Shown here piece after piece: positions 48,701-60,700 of a stretch of 64,000 nucleotides of DNA. This stretch comes from Otis tarda (lineage: Eukaryota > Chordata > Aves > Otidiformes > Otididae), in NCBI GenBank assembly GCA_026413225.1, contig CM048557.1:67880987-67944986 (forward strand), in the 5' to 3' direction. Positions within the stretch are counted from its first letter, which is position 1; every line of letters starts with the position of its first letter. A program made the translations under genes and the position numbers. The notes under the pieces are model-generated. The model did not search any database and was not told where the DNA came from. It worked only from the letters and a program-made list of their open reading frames with translations.

Positions 48701-51700
48701 GCAAGACCTTTGTACTGAAATGCCGTGATGCCAGAAGATTACTTACTCGTTCTGTGTCTATGGGAGGTGGGGAAAACGGACATAGTACCATTCTTCCCAG
48801 AAGATATCTGTTTTTCCAGGGAAATAGGCTGTGCAGGAATAGGATGTAGGAGAGTAGGGTGCAGGGCTGTTGAGCAAGCTGAGCAGGACGTTGGGAGTGA
48901 TGGCTTTTATGCAGTAAGAAACCAAGGGATGTAGCTGAGTTGTTGTGCATCTCACTTCTCCCACCAGAGAAAAAAATTGAGAACACGGAGGTATATTAAT
49001 ACAGCTTGTTTAGGGTTTTTTAAAATGAGATGGCATTATTTATCTCCCCGCTGTACTGACAGAGACATGGGAAGCTGTGATGAGTCCAGCACTAGCTTGA
49101 TTGGCATTTTTTACACTGCCGGCTCTGAAACCTGAAGCCAGCGCTCCATCCGCTGCGTGGCTGGGCGTCCCGGGCTCCCGGCTGAAGTCCCGGCTGGCAG
49201 GATGATGTATGTTGGCTCCCTTGGCAGGTACCACAGCAGTCAGTCGCGCAAAAATGCTGGATATCAGCCTTCCCTCATTTCACTGAGCTGCTGGCAGGAA
49301 TCCCAAGACGCTCTGATTTCAACAGATCACTGCTATTTCGTTCTGGTTTTTAATCAAAACCTTTTTAAATGGAAAAAACGCCAGCCAGCCAAAGCTAGTC
49401 CTGATTTCTGTTTTCAGCTCCAGCTCCTGCTAAAACCTCTGCCTGTTTGTTCGTGTGTGAAAGTAGTGCCCAAAGCCTGCGTAGAGCCAAACGCAAGAAT
49501 AGGCAGCGTCACAGTCAAAAAGACTCAAAAATGGGACCGATGATACTTGTTTCTGCGAGCTGTTGCAAGGCTTTGTTGATCATTTCGCAGTGCTTTAGGC
49601 GCTGTGTGGATCCTCCCTCGTAAAATGTGTATCAAGCACTGACAATCCTAGTGCCATTCATATTTATATTCAGTAATGATTCAGGCTCTTGAAAAATCGT
49701 GTTCAAATTGCGTGTTCTGTAGCCTTAATTTCCTGTTGCTGACAAGGGAATGATTTGCAGTTTTTGTTTGTCCTCCTCTATGCCATAGCCTGGAAGCATT
49801 GCTCCATTACCATTTTGAGTTTCACAGGCAAAGCTGCCCTTTTTTTTGTATTGTCTAGTTCCTAAATTTTGTGGCTTTCAACGTTTTCTCTCTAAAAAAA
49901 ATACTTTCTGTGTATCTTAACATTTTTATGCGTATGTACCCTGGTGTAGGATCTGAAGCAGATAAGCCTCTCGGAGATTCAATTGACATAGGACCAATAT
50001 ATATTTATTGCAGTAGTTCTATAGGATTAGCCTCTGATGTCTGAGAACTGTGTTGCATTCCTGGTTTTCCCCCAAAAACCCTCCTAGAAACCTATAAAAC
50101 TGCTTTTCTTAGCATCACTTGTATCAAATGTTCAAATTCAGGCTCTGTCTCATTTGTGCTTTTTCTCCCCTTGTATCTTCCTTTCGCCTGAGATGAGGCT
50201 TTTTATTCTTTAGTGGCACCATTTCATTCTGATTTCTTTGGGAAGAGGTGCGGGGTGGTAGGAGGGGAAGTAGGACAGAAAGCTGCATCTCCTTGTAGCC
50301 AGGCAGCGGGCAGAATAATGAAAGACTTGATGAGTTCAAGTGTGCTTTATACAGAGATCCAAAAGCAATTTGAGGATGTTTTCCCAGAACCCATTTAGGC
50401 TGTCACTGTGGTATCTGAGCATATCCATTTTAGTGAATTTTTTTCTTCCCAGTCCCCTGCAATGAGATAGGAATGCTGCTGCCTCCCTTTGATAAATGGA
50501 GAAGAGAGAATATGACTTGGCCAGGGCTGCGTGCCAAGCTTGTGGCAGAGATGTGAGTTTGATTCGGGATCACGTGTGGCTCAGGCTCCTTCCAGCCTCC
50601 TTAGATTAAGACAGGAGCTGAACCTCTGACACAGGAGAAACATTCAGTGCCGTGAAAAGGTAGAGAAACACGCAATAAGGGAAACCCAGCGGTGTCAATA
50701 GTCGCTGTTGTGCTAATGGACTGCTGGTGAAAACCAAGCAGTGTTGCTCGCCTCAGAGGATGCTGTTGAGTACTTTAAACACAGCTGTCATTTGTTTCAG
50801 GGTTTATTTCAATTTAATGCCTTGGGCTGCGTGGTTTAGCAGTTCTGGGGTCAGCACATGTCCTCTGTGGTGGTTGCTGCTGGGTCTTGAGGGGGAGAGA
50901 TGAACTACTGGAGTCAGCGACAGTCAGCCAAACTGTTGCTGCTGACCATAAGATTTTGCTCGTCTTCCCAGCTAAGTGAACAGACTATCGTGCTCATCCT
51001 AGATGCGTGCTCGAGAAGCTGGTCAGTGTAGTACGTGAACGTGAACAGGAGTCATAAGATGTTGATGTTAAACTTTTCTTCCCTTACCCTCTTGAAACAG
51101 CTGGTGAAAGGGCTGCAGCAGGAGCTGAACCGGCTATACACGCTCTTCTGCTCCCGAAATCCAGAGTTTGAGGAGAAAGGAGGGAAAGTCTCGATCGTGT
51201 CCCACTCGCTGGGCTGCGTCATCACCTACGACATCATGACTGGCTGGAACCCGGTCAGGCTTTACGAACAGTTGCTGCAGAAGGAGGAGGAGGAGCTCGA
51301 AGACCGTTGGATGAGCTATGAGGAGCAACATTTACTTGAAGAACTTTATATAACTAAACAACGGTAATGCATCCGCTTCTGATTATTAAAGGAGAAAACC
51401 ACATCCCTAGATGATGCCCTCATGAGTGTTTCCAGAACCCACTGTGGCTCTTAACTTTTGTGGCTGACGTTCTTCTGCCTGGTGCTGAATGGCAGTGGTA
51501 AATGCTAAACACAGGACTGAGCAGGCACTGCTAATAGGAGCTCAGAATCCACATCCTACAGCCTGCACCAGAACCAAGCAACTAGCTGCTGCTCACTGAC
51601 CAGATGCACTGGGAGCAGATCGTAGCCAGGAGGAAGGGAGAAGGTCAGGCCATTAGCCATCTGGATGCTTGAGGAGAGACACAACAGAGTAGCTTGCAGG

Positions 51701-54700
51701 TGGGCAGTGAGTTGTAAGACTGAGCAGAACCCTGAGCAGTGAAATTCCTAAGTTTCTAGAGGAAAATGAGAAGTTTTCCCTAGGCTCAGTTTGGAAATTG
51801 AGCTCCACCAGCTGGATATGGATGTTGTAATTGCTGGGACTGGGTTTACAGGGTTACTACTCTGCTGTGGGTCATTCACCAGCTTCTTCCTGCTGCCATC
51901 TAAAAATGTTCATGCTGTTGGGAGTGTGAAGCAGCACTACCCACTGTGACAAACAGGATCTCGGTTTCAGCGCCTTGCAAGTTTTGGTAGGGATTCTCAG
52001 TGTTAGGAGACCTTGCAGATCATTGTGATGTCTCCACAGTGTCAGGGTGACTTCTCTTTCCTAACCTGGATATCGAGGTGCTATGAGACACCCGTGGATA
52101 GAGATAATAATAATATAATAATGATAGTAGCTTGAACTTCAATCTTTACAGCGGGAGGTGAACCGTGATCAGAGTTCTTTTTGGTTTCTCCTTGAAACCT
52201 ATCTTAGTACTGATGGTACTTTGGAAGCATTCGTATAGCATCAGATCTCCTGCAGTGCTTGAAATCACTCTGTGTGTAGTTAGAGGTTGGTACAGGACAC
52301 CCCTATCAGCTGCAAGGCTGGATAAATTGCAGTCTTTCTGAGAGAAGGGAAGTAAGAAACCCAATGAAGTTGTCCCAACGGTAAGATGACCTTTCAGACA
52401 TATCACTAAGCAGGGAAAAATTACCATTTTCACCTCACACTCCAGCTCCTTAGGCATCCCTCTGAAATGCTTCAGGTTGCCTCCACAGAAATCCAGATAT
52501 CGTTTGACACTGGCACTTCTGTACAGCGACAGTGGCTCTCTATTTCGTGAGCCACGCTAGTGCAATTCAGTCTGAAATGACAGAACTTGAGGAGATGGTG
52601 CTTTCCTGCTCTGAAGAGGGCATCATGCTCTAGTGCTGGGGCTGGGGCTGACCAGTTTTACTGGTCCCTATGAGGTGCTTTATATTGTGGCTGCTTTTTA
52701 AATTCAGACTGACTTAGAAGAACAGGCAAACAACCTTTTTTAATGATAGTTGAAGGGGTGGGACACTGTCTTCCAGATATTCCACCACAGTACAGAACTC
52801 CTTAATGCTTGGGCCATGGGGTCTCCTGTGGCTTTGTTGTTTGGATTTTTAAAAAAAACAAACCGGGTGATTTGGTTGCTAAAACACCACGGAAACAGGA
52901 GGTGAGTCACCTAAGGAAGGAGGGTGAGCAGATGCTTGGGGTGGTGAACAAGGAAACTGTCATGTCTTGATTGATTCCTTCTGTGGTCAGAGAAAGAGGA
53001 TTTCACAGACATTGATTCTTAATCAATTGAACTGCCTCCAAGAAATACTGACGCCATCACTCTTTTCCCAGCAGGCAAACCTGTTGGACCCCACAGGAAT
53101 GCCTGTTTGGATCAGAGAGGTTAAGGCTACGTGTTTTATTGGATCTCAGAAAGATCTCTATTTTCTAGGTTGAGAGAGATAGAAGAGAGGTTACATGGGT
53201 TAAAGGCATCCACTATATCAAAACCACCTGTCTTAAAATTTAAGGTATGTATGTTCAAGAGATTTTTACTGAACATTCTGCTTGCTGTAAAAATACACCT
53301 GCAGTGTGAGTTATTCTACGTACTTTTTTTTTTTTTCCATGTCCCTAGATATGATGTTGGTAGAATAATGTTAATATATTGGTTGCAGTGTGTGTAAACA
53401 TGTTACTGTATTCATAAATTAGTATTTATTACAGATATAGATGTTTATCTGTAAATATATAAGCCTATGTATAGATTGTTAATATATTACACACACATGC
53501 ACGACTGTGTGGGAAGGTAAAAGGCGAGTGGCAAATCACATTAATCGTGTATCTTAAACGAAGTCTTTGTTGACTAATCGATTTTCCTTGGGGCTGCTTC
53601 TAACATGTCACATCTCTGAGCAAATCTGATTGAATTTCCTCCAGCAGTGGATTCCCTTTCCAAATCACACTGGTTTGACAGTTAGCACAAGTTACTGTTA
53701 GTCTCACGAAATAGATGCCTTGCTAATCAGCTGTATAAATTGCTCCGCTTTCGTATCATTGGGAAAAGGCATTTTCTAACTTCTTGGTGGGATGTGCAAC
53801 ACTTTTTAGTTGCTTCGCTATGTCCTGAAATATTAAACCGTAAAAATGTGACATGATAGATTATTCAGAAAATAATTATTGTTTCTTAACTTGCCATTTT
53901 CTTTCCTTCTGAGTTCAGAAGGATTCCTAGAGGTCAAGGTCAATCTTGAACCATAAAAGAAGAGGAAACTAACCACAATTCAATTTGTCATAGCCTTCTC
54001 CTTTTCATCACTGCTCAAAAGCACGTATCGTGCTATTATCTCTACCATCAAGCAAGCTGGAGTCAGGCTGATGCTCCTCCAGCTCTGTGAAAGATTTTTC
54101 CTCGCTCAGTTGTGTTTAAGCTGAAGATTTTTTTGAACAGATGCTTTTAGAGGGAGTGGGAAAGGAGAGGAAAAGAAAAGAGGACTGTATCAATCCAGAT
54201 TACTGCTAGGTAATTTTGCATTGCAGTACATCCTTTTTCTTACCCATACTGAAGGGAAGATGGTTTTGTTCCTGTGAAGCTTGACGCTAGTGACTCCCGT
54301 TGCTTGAGTACTGTGCCTGAGACAGAGCTGCAGAAAGTGATGGCAGAGTGCTCCTGCCAAGGGAGGATTTCAGCAGGATGTCACTGAAAGACGATTGCGC
54401 ATGAGCAAGCCAGTCCCGCTTAGTGAGGGCGACTAGCTTGAAAAAGAAACTGCTTTGTAGGTACCGACTGCCTGCACCTTGGCTCTTCATGGCAGACCAG
54501 AGCTCTGCTTTGATGGTGAGTTGCTCTTCACTTCAGATGCTCCATCCACTAGTTACTTGGGTCTGTGCGATGGCAGAACACTGGAGTCTTTGGTCACTGG
54601 TCCCCTTGAACTGTATTACACGACGGAATGGGCACGTACAGGGCTAGCTACTGTCCATGTGTGGCCTCTTTTATGGACAGAAACAAATGAAGCTTCCCAA

Positions 54701-57700
54701 GATGAGACAGAGTTACTAGTCCTACATTAAACAGAGTTAAGCTTGCTTGAGGCTGAGCAAGCACAGAGGCAGCTTTTGAGGAGACAAGTGCAAGAGTAAA
54801 TACAGCAGCTAACTTGGCTGGTATTTAATGTTAGAGGAAATGATTTGTGCGATTGACTGACCCTTTTGGGAGGAAAAGAAAACCCAAACATGAAAATATA
54901 GGGTGTCTTGTACTCTAACAAGAATGTATTGGACAAACCACCAGAATGGGAACTTGAGGGTGAGGTATCTTTGTCTCTCTTCTTCTACTTCTCCTCGGAT
55001 AGCATAGTTGAATAAACTGCTAAATCAATAGGAGCTGCGTGGGTTCAAAGCAAAGCCAACCCCACACTGTAAATGTAAAGCTTAGAAGTGCAGCCTCCTC
55101 CCCACCGGCTGTGTAAGAGGAATCAGAGTTAAAGGCTAAAGGGGCTGAAGAACGTGAAAACACGGCGGGGAATGGTGTGATACCTACCTCTTTATGACTC
55201 TGAGGCATGAAAATAATGTGTTGTAGGATGGTTTTCAATCACAGTGGGGAAGAGGAGGGCAGGACGTACCACAGTTGCTCCCTAGGACTGAAGTGGAAAT
55301 TTGTTTAAATCTGGACTTGTCAAAGTGCTTCAGGATACCTTAGCACTCTTCATTCACTCAGGGTTACAGAAACTTTCCCAGAAGAAGCTCCAGCTTGTAT
55401 TTGACCTTGTGGTTTCCATGTAGCATCATTTGATAGTGATGTCAATAAGAACGATCACAAATTATTTATAAGATATTAGTGATTTACCACATGTATAAGA
55501 ATTATGAGAGCTTAATAGGATGCTGACGTGCAGCCTCATCTGTTTTTTTTTAAATTCTGAAAATACTGCGTTCTTAAGTTGAATAGATGACTATTTGGCT
55601 CAGCTTCTGCTTAAAATACAAATAAATTCATTGAGTCTTCTGTTTGTGAATCATAATCAGGAGAAAAGTGCTATCATGTCTTCTTAAACATGTCTTCTCT
55701 GTTAAACATTTACAGGAGTGTATGTGAAGTGCCTCACTCCTGCTTCTAGGAGAAACACCAAAATTAATACATGTTTTCTAGAAATTTTTAGTCCTCTGAT
55801 CCCAGTAGGTTTCATTCCATGGCAGCCTTCTCTTCAGCCACTTTGCACCAGCGCTGAGTCTAATGGCTGCAATTTAAAGGACTTTGTTTTTGGAAGACTT
55901 GCTTTTGATTTTTAGTGTCCACTGCTTTGATATTGGTCTGGTGCCACCCGTTAAGGTACCACCCATTGGTACTTTGTCTTTGTAAGCGTTTCCAGAGCTG
56001 GAAGACCACGTTGAAAGGCTTGTGGATGTAAGAAATAGCGTAGTGAAGAACAGCGCCCTCCAAGAAGAAAGCATCTGTCTGTTAATCCTGTGTTTGTAGA
56101 TAGAAATAACGCAATAAAAGCCATGTATCATGTAACCACTGAAACTATTTACCTGCAAAAATGCAAGGGTCTCTGTAAAGCTTTGTTGTCAGAAAGGGGA
56201 GCAGCTTTGCACTGGAGTGACAATACAGATGACAGCGCAGAGCTTTGCAGCATGTGACACTGAATAGCTTTACTGAAAACCTAGATTTTCTTTTTTTTCA
56301 TGTTGAATTGGGACTTGCGCATTCTTTTGGAAGGAAGAGGGTGGGGTACCAGCGCCGAGTCAGAGGAGGAGGAATGTTTTGTGCAGTGCTGGAATCTAGT
56401 AGCTGAAACGGACCATTATTTCGACACCCTCGCTCCGTGCGCTGCCATGTAGCGAGGGCACGTGGCAATCCAAGCATCCTCCACGTGCACTCAGCAAGAA
56501 TGCGGCGATTTCTCTTGCTGGTTAAGTAGCAGCACAGTGGGAGTTGCTCAGTGGTAGTGACCTGCAAACTGGGCGCTGCTGTTGGGAAAGTTGCAGTGAA
56601 GGTCTGTTAATGGTAAAATTCATTGTTCGTCTAAGAAAATACTCTCAAGGTTAAAAATTAATTTTGACTTAGGAAAATATTTTTGACCACGGAGTTTTAC
56701 ATTTGGTGTTTCCAGGAGATGATGTCTGAGGGTTGGCAGGGGGATACAAAGCCATTCACCTCTAGGTCACTGTTGAATCCCGGCCCCAGGTTGGTAGCTA
56801 CCAAAAGTCGTTACCACAGATCCACGTTCAGTGACCTTTGTCAGATGGATTAGCGGTTGCAGTCCCGGTTTACTCCGTTGCCTCTCAGTGTCAGAGACAG
56901 TCCTTTTAGAGCAGTCCCCGTCGTGACTTACTAATACTATATGAGTCCCTCAGTTGAAACTGAGAAATCAGTTGAAAGGGAGAAGTCGAATCCAGCCATG
57001 TTAGAAAGTGTTATTTCCATCCTTATTAACGCGGATGAAATCTCTCCTTAGGTTGAGAATTTCTTCTGTATGGGATCTCCATTAGCAGTGTTTTTGGCAT
57101 TGCGTGGCATCCGTCCAGGAAACAGCGGTAGTCAAGATCATATTCTGCCCAGAACAATTTGTAACCGCTTACTAAATATTTTTCATCCAACAGATCCAGT
57201 GGTGAGTTTTAATTGCAGTTGCAAGCTTTTATTTTGCCGGTTTTTAAGCATCAGCTGTGTGACAATGTGTGATCTCCAAAGCGTGTGAATCAACGCGAGT
57301 ATGTTCCAGCACAGGACTGTTTGTTGATGATTGTTGTACAATGTCTTGGGTTTTGAACTGTAGAATAACAATTTCTACAAGTAATTGCCTTATATACCAT
57401 ATACTTTGCTTCTCTTTTCATATTAATAAGCATAAGATTCGAGATTACTCTGTTTTGGAGATTTATTTTTTTTTTTCTTTTTGGCAAAGACGTAAGAAAT
57501 AATCCTTTTCAGTCAAGTTCCAACTTGTGTTTAACTTGCTGACTTTGGTTAAACATCATCTGTCCAACGATACTCCCGCTGTTAAAAAAGGCTTCACAAG
57601 CAGTTTGCAAGATGCTGGAGAGGAACAAAGACTATTTTTTCATTTTCCCCAAGGGATCCAGAGTCACAGACTGTTAGAGGCTGGGATAGTATGTGGGAGG

Positions 57701-60700
57701 GCAGTACTGGTATCGCTTTGCCCTGTCCTTATTTTTATAATCCTCCGTAGGCAGCCAGTGTTCCCTGTTATCAGAGGAACTTTGATTTGTATCACCTTGG
57801 CAACCTCTTTGGTGCAAGCTTGATTTGGGATTTCGTGCTTATTGTAGGAGAGTAATTTGGGGGTATCTCAAGATGTTGTTCAGCTCCAGCTACTCCAAAA
57901 CCAGAATTTTCCTGGGGCATCTGGGACGATTGGTCAGGCTGCAGTCTGTGGTCCTGCAACAGCCAGCATCTGTTAAAAGTAACCTCTGTGTTTGTAACAA
58001 CGTTGAGTAGAAGTGTGGCAGAGAAATGTCCAAATGCCGGCGCACGAGCAACTGGGCAGCTTATTTTCAGGTTGTGAGAATAAAAGTGAACCAGGACACA
58101 ACGCCACCGTTCTGACACTTTCTAGGCTTCGCTCGTACAGATATTTTGGTTTTGAGGTTGGAGAGGACTCTCTGTGAAGAGAATGTGATTTTTCAATCTT
58201 GACAGTCAGGATTTTCTGTTCTGAATTACTCTTGCAGGCCTATAGATTAGAACCTTTAATTCTGAAACACTACAGCAACATCTCGCCTGTGCAGATCCAC
58301 TGGTACAACACTGCAAACCCTCTACCTTACGAGCACATGAAGCCAAGTTTTCTCAACCCAACAAAAGAACCTACCTCAGTTACTGACAGCGAAAGTGCTT
58401 CAGCTGTCCCAAGCCCCACTACTTCACCGGTCATGGTTCGACGCCACTACGGGGAGTCTATAACAAACATAGGCAAAGCGAGTATATTGGGTAATTGTTC
58501 TTTATGTCCTTATTAATTTTTTTTTATATAGGACCTTCTTGTAGAGCTTTGCTGTTTGAGGTGCGACCCTAAGTAAGCCATTCCTGGCTGTTTCTGTTTG
58601 TTCTGTATAGGTGTATGGCTTGTTTTAATCCCAACTGACATTTACTTTGAAGAAAAGACAGTTTACGTACACTGGAGTCAGGGCTTACGGGGAGAGGATG
58701 TGGGTCAGGGAGTTTAGGCTATTGCTGCCTATTGTTGTCTGCTTCATTGAAGTAACATCCTGGTGATTTAATAGTTTCCACTGCACTTCATGGAAAAAAA
58801 AAATGTAAAGCTTGTTTTATGACTACATTTTCTAGTATTGGCAAGTAGAAGAAAAATCACTCGATGTAAGCCGTTACAGTTCCATTTAACTCATGGTTTT
58901 ACGATAGGAAATTCAGGCTGGTTTAATATGAAGTCTGTCCCCTTCTGGCTTTCTGATTCAAAATAAGCCCTGGTTTAAGGGAGCTTCAATTTACTTTCAC
59001 TGGAGCTTACATTTGAGCATGCACTTGCAGTTTTTGTTGACTCAAGGCTTTTATTTAGCTCTCCATGTGGGATTTGGAAGATGACCAATGTGACCTACTG
59101 CCAGGAATCTTCCCAATCAAATAAGTAAAGTATATAAAAGCAGTTTTGTCCTTAAGTAGAAATATGCAGAATATCCAAGCAGGGTTGCTTTTTTGCTGTG
59201 CTGCTGGAGTAACTTTAAAGTCGTGTCCATAAGGTGGCAGCAAAGTCGGGAGAAAACATCCCAGATCTGTTCTTAAGTTTTCCTGAGCAACCAAAATATG
59301 CTTTTAAAGGATGATCTAGCATTTCTACACCTCTGTAAGGGTTATGCCAACATAAGGACCCTTAATGGGAGGAGTGTCTTCAATGTCTTGATGGTGTACA
59401 GCAGGTACTAACATTGTTTTAAAGCATTTTTGTCTTGGTCTTAGACTTTTTGTGAAAGAGGAATTACAACATATCTGTTAAAGTACTAGATTTCTTGCCG
59501 CGGAATTGTTCTCATGTATTTTTGTTCCCTTAACTACAATTTCCAAATTATAGCCTTTGCTCGTACGCTAGATTAGTCTCAGGATAAACAGTGTACGCTT
59601 AAGTCAGATAATCTGTTCCCACCCTAGAAAAGCATGAATAGCGTTTCCCTTTGTCTGTCACTCAACTCTAATTGATGGGTGCCACAGTGACTTTAATTTG
59701 CAGTTTCATTTAGCTCCCTTGTGCTTTTTTTTTTTTTTTTTCCCCCTCTGTGCTGAATGCAGGAGCTGCGAGTATTGGGAAAGGCCTCGGCGGGATGCTT
59801 TTTTCAAGATTTGGTCGATCTAGTACAACCACCTCCCAAACACTCGAGACGGGAAAAGATGGAGCCGAGAGCGAGGAGAAGAAGGCCACGACCGTTGGGA
59901 CGCCCCCTTTCCCACACAGCAGCTCGGGCTTTCTCGAACCCGCAGGTTAGGGATGAGTCCACCTTACAAACCCTTAGCGGGCTGCATCTGTACGTTGTGG
60001 GAGGCCTGAAATAACATAACAACATATCGTAGAATCACAGAATGGTTTGGGTTGGAAGGGACCTTCAAAGCCCCATCCAGTCCAACCCCCCTGCCAGGAG
60101 CAGGGACATCTCCAACCAGATCAGGTTGCTCAGAGCCCCGGCCAACCTGGCCTGGAAAGTTTCCAGGGATGGGGCATCCACCGCCTCTCTGGGCAACCTG
60201 GGCCAGGGTTCTACAGCCCTCAGTGTAAAAAATCTTTTCCTAATATCTAATCTAAATCTACCTCCCTCTATCTTGAAACATATGCCACTATCTGATTTTG
60301 TTGATTTACTCTAAAGTGATAAATATTTAACCCATTCCTGGTTTTGGAATCCCTTAAGACTGACTCTTTGTTCTCCATTTTATCCTTTATTCTTTTAAAT
60401 GAGTTTTATCTGTATTTGTACATACGTGTACACCACTTACACATACACATGCATGTGTGAGTTTTGGCTAATGACATCTGCATATCGGTAGCTCCTAGAC
60501 TCCCACTAGGAAAAGCAATAGAATTCCTGCAGAGAATCCCACTCGCCATTTATCATCAAATGGATTTATTTAAATTTCCCCATACATTTGCAATTCTGAA
60601 GCAATCTGGATTTGAAGGCACGTATGACTGGAAACAGAAACTGCCCTTGTCTTGATCTGAACTGCCCAGAACAGAAAGTACAATTTTAACAGCTGGTTTT

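Larger units (their letters stand above)
40552..51100 (+). other. DDHD1: DDHD1 intron 6 (10.5 kb)
   Basis: The phase 0 intron runs from gtaagt to cttgaaacag. It contains two sense CR1 fragments (about 45455-45783 and 47258-47477), a TTTA repeat (47194-47257), a T-run near 47613-47628 and a protein-like minus-strand segment (44112-45303). The remainder shows no gene. Confidence 0.9.

Noticed and set aside
57649-57760. Possible ancient CR1 terminus (gagtcacagactgttagagg)
   Set aside because: Only about 30 bases resemble the element, and the expected following blocks are missing.
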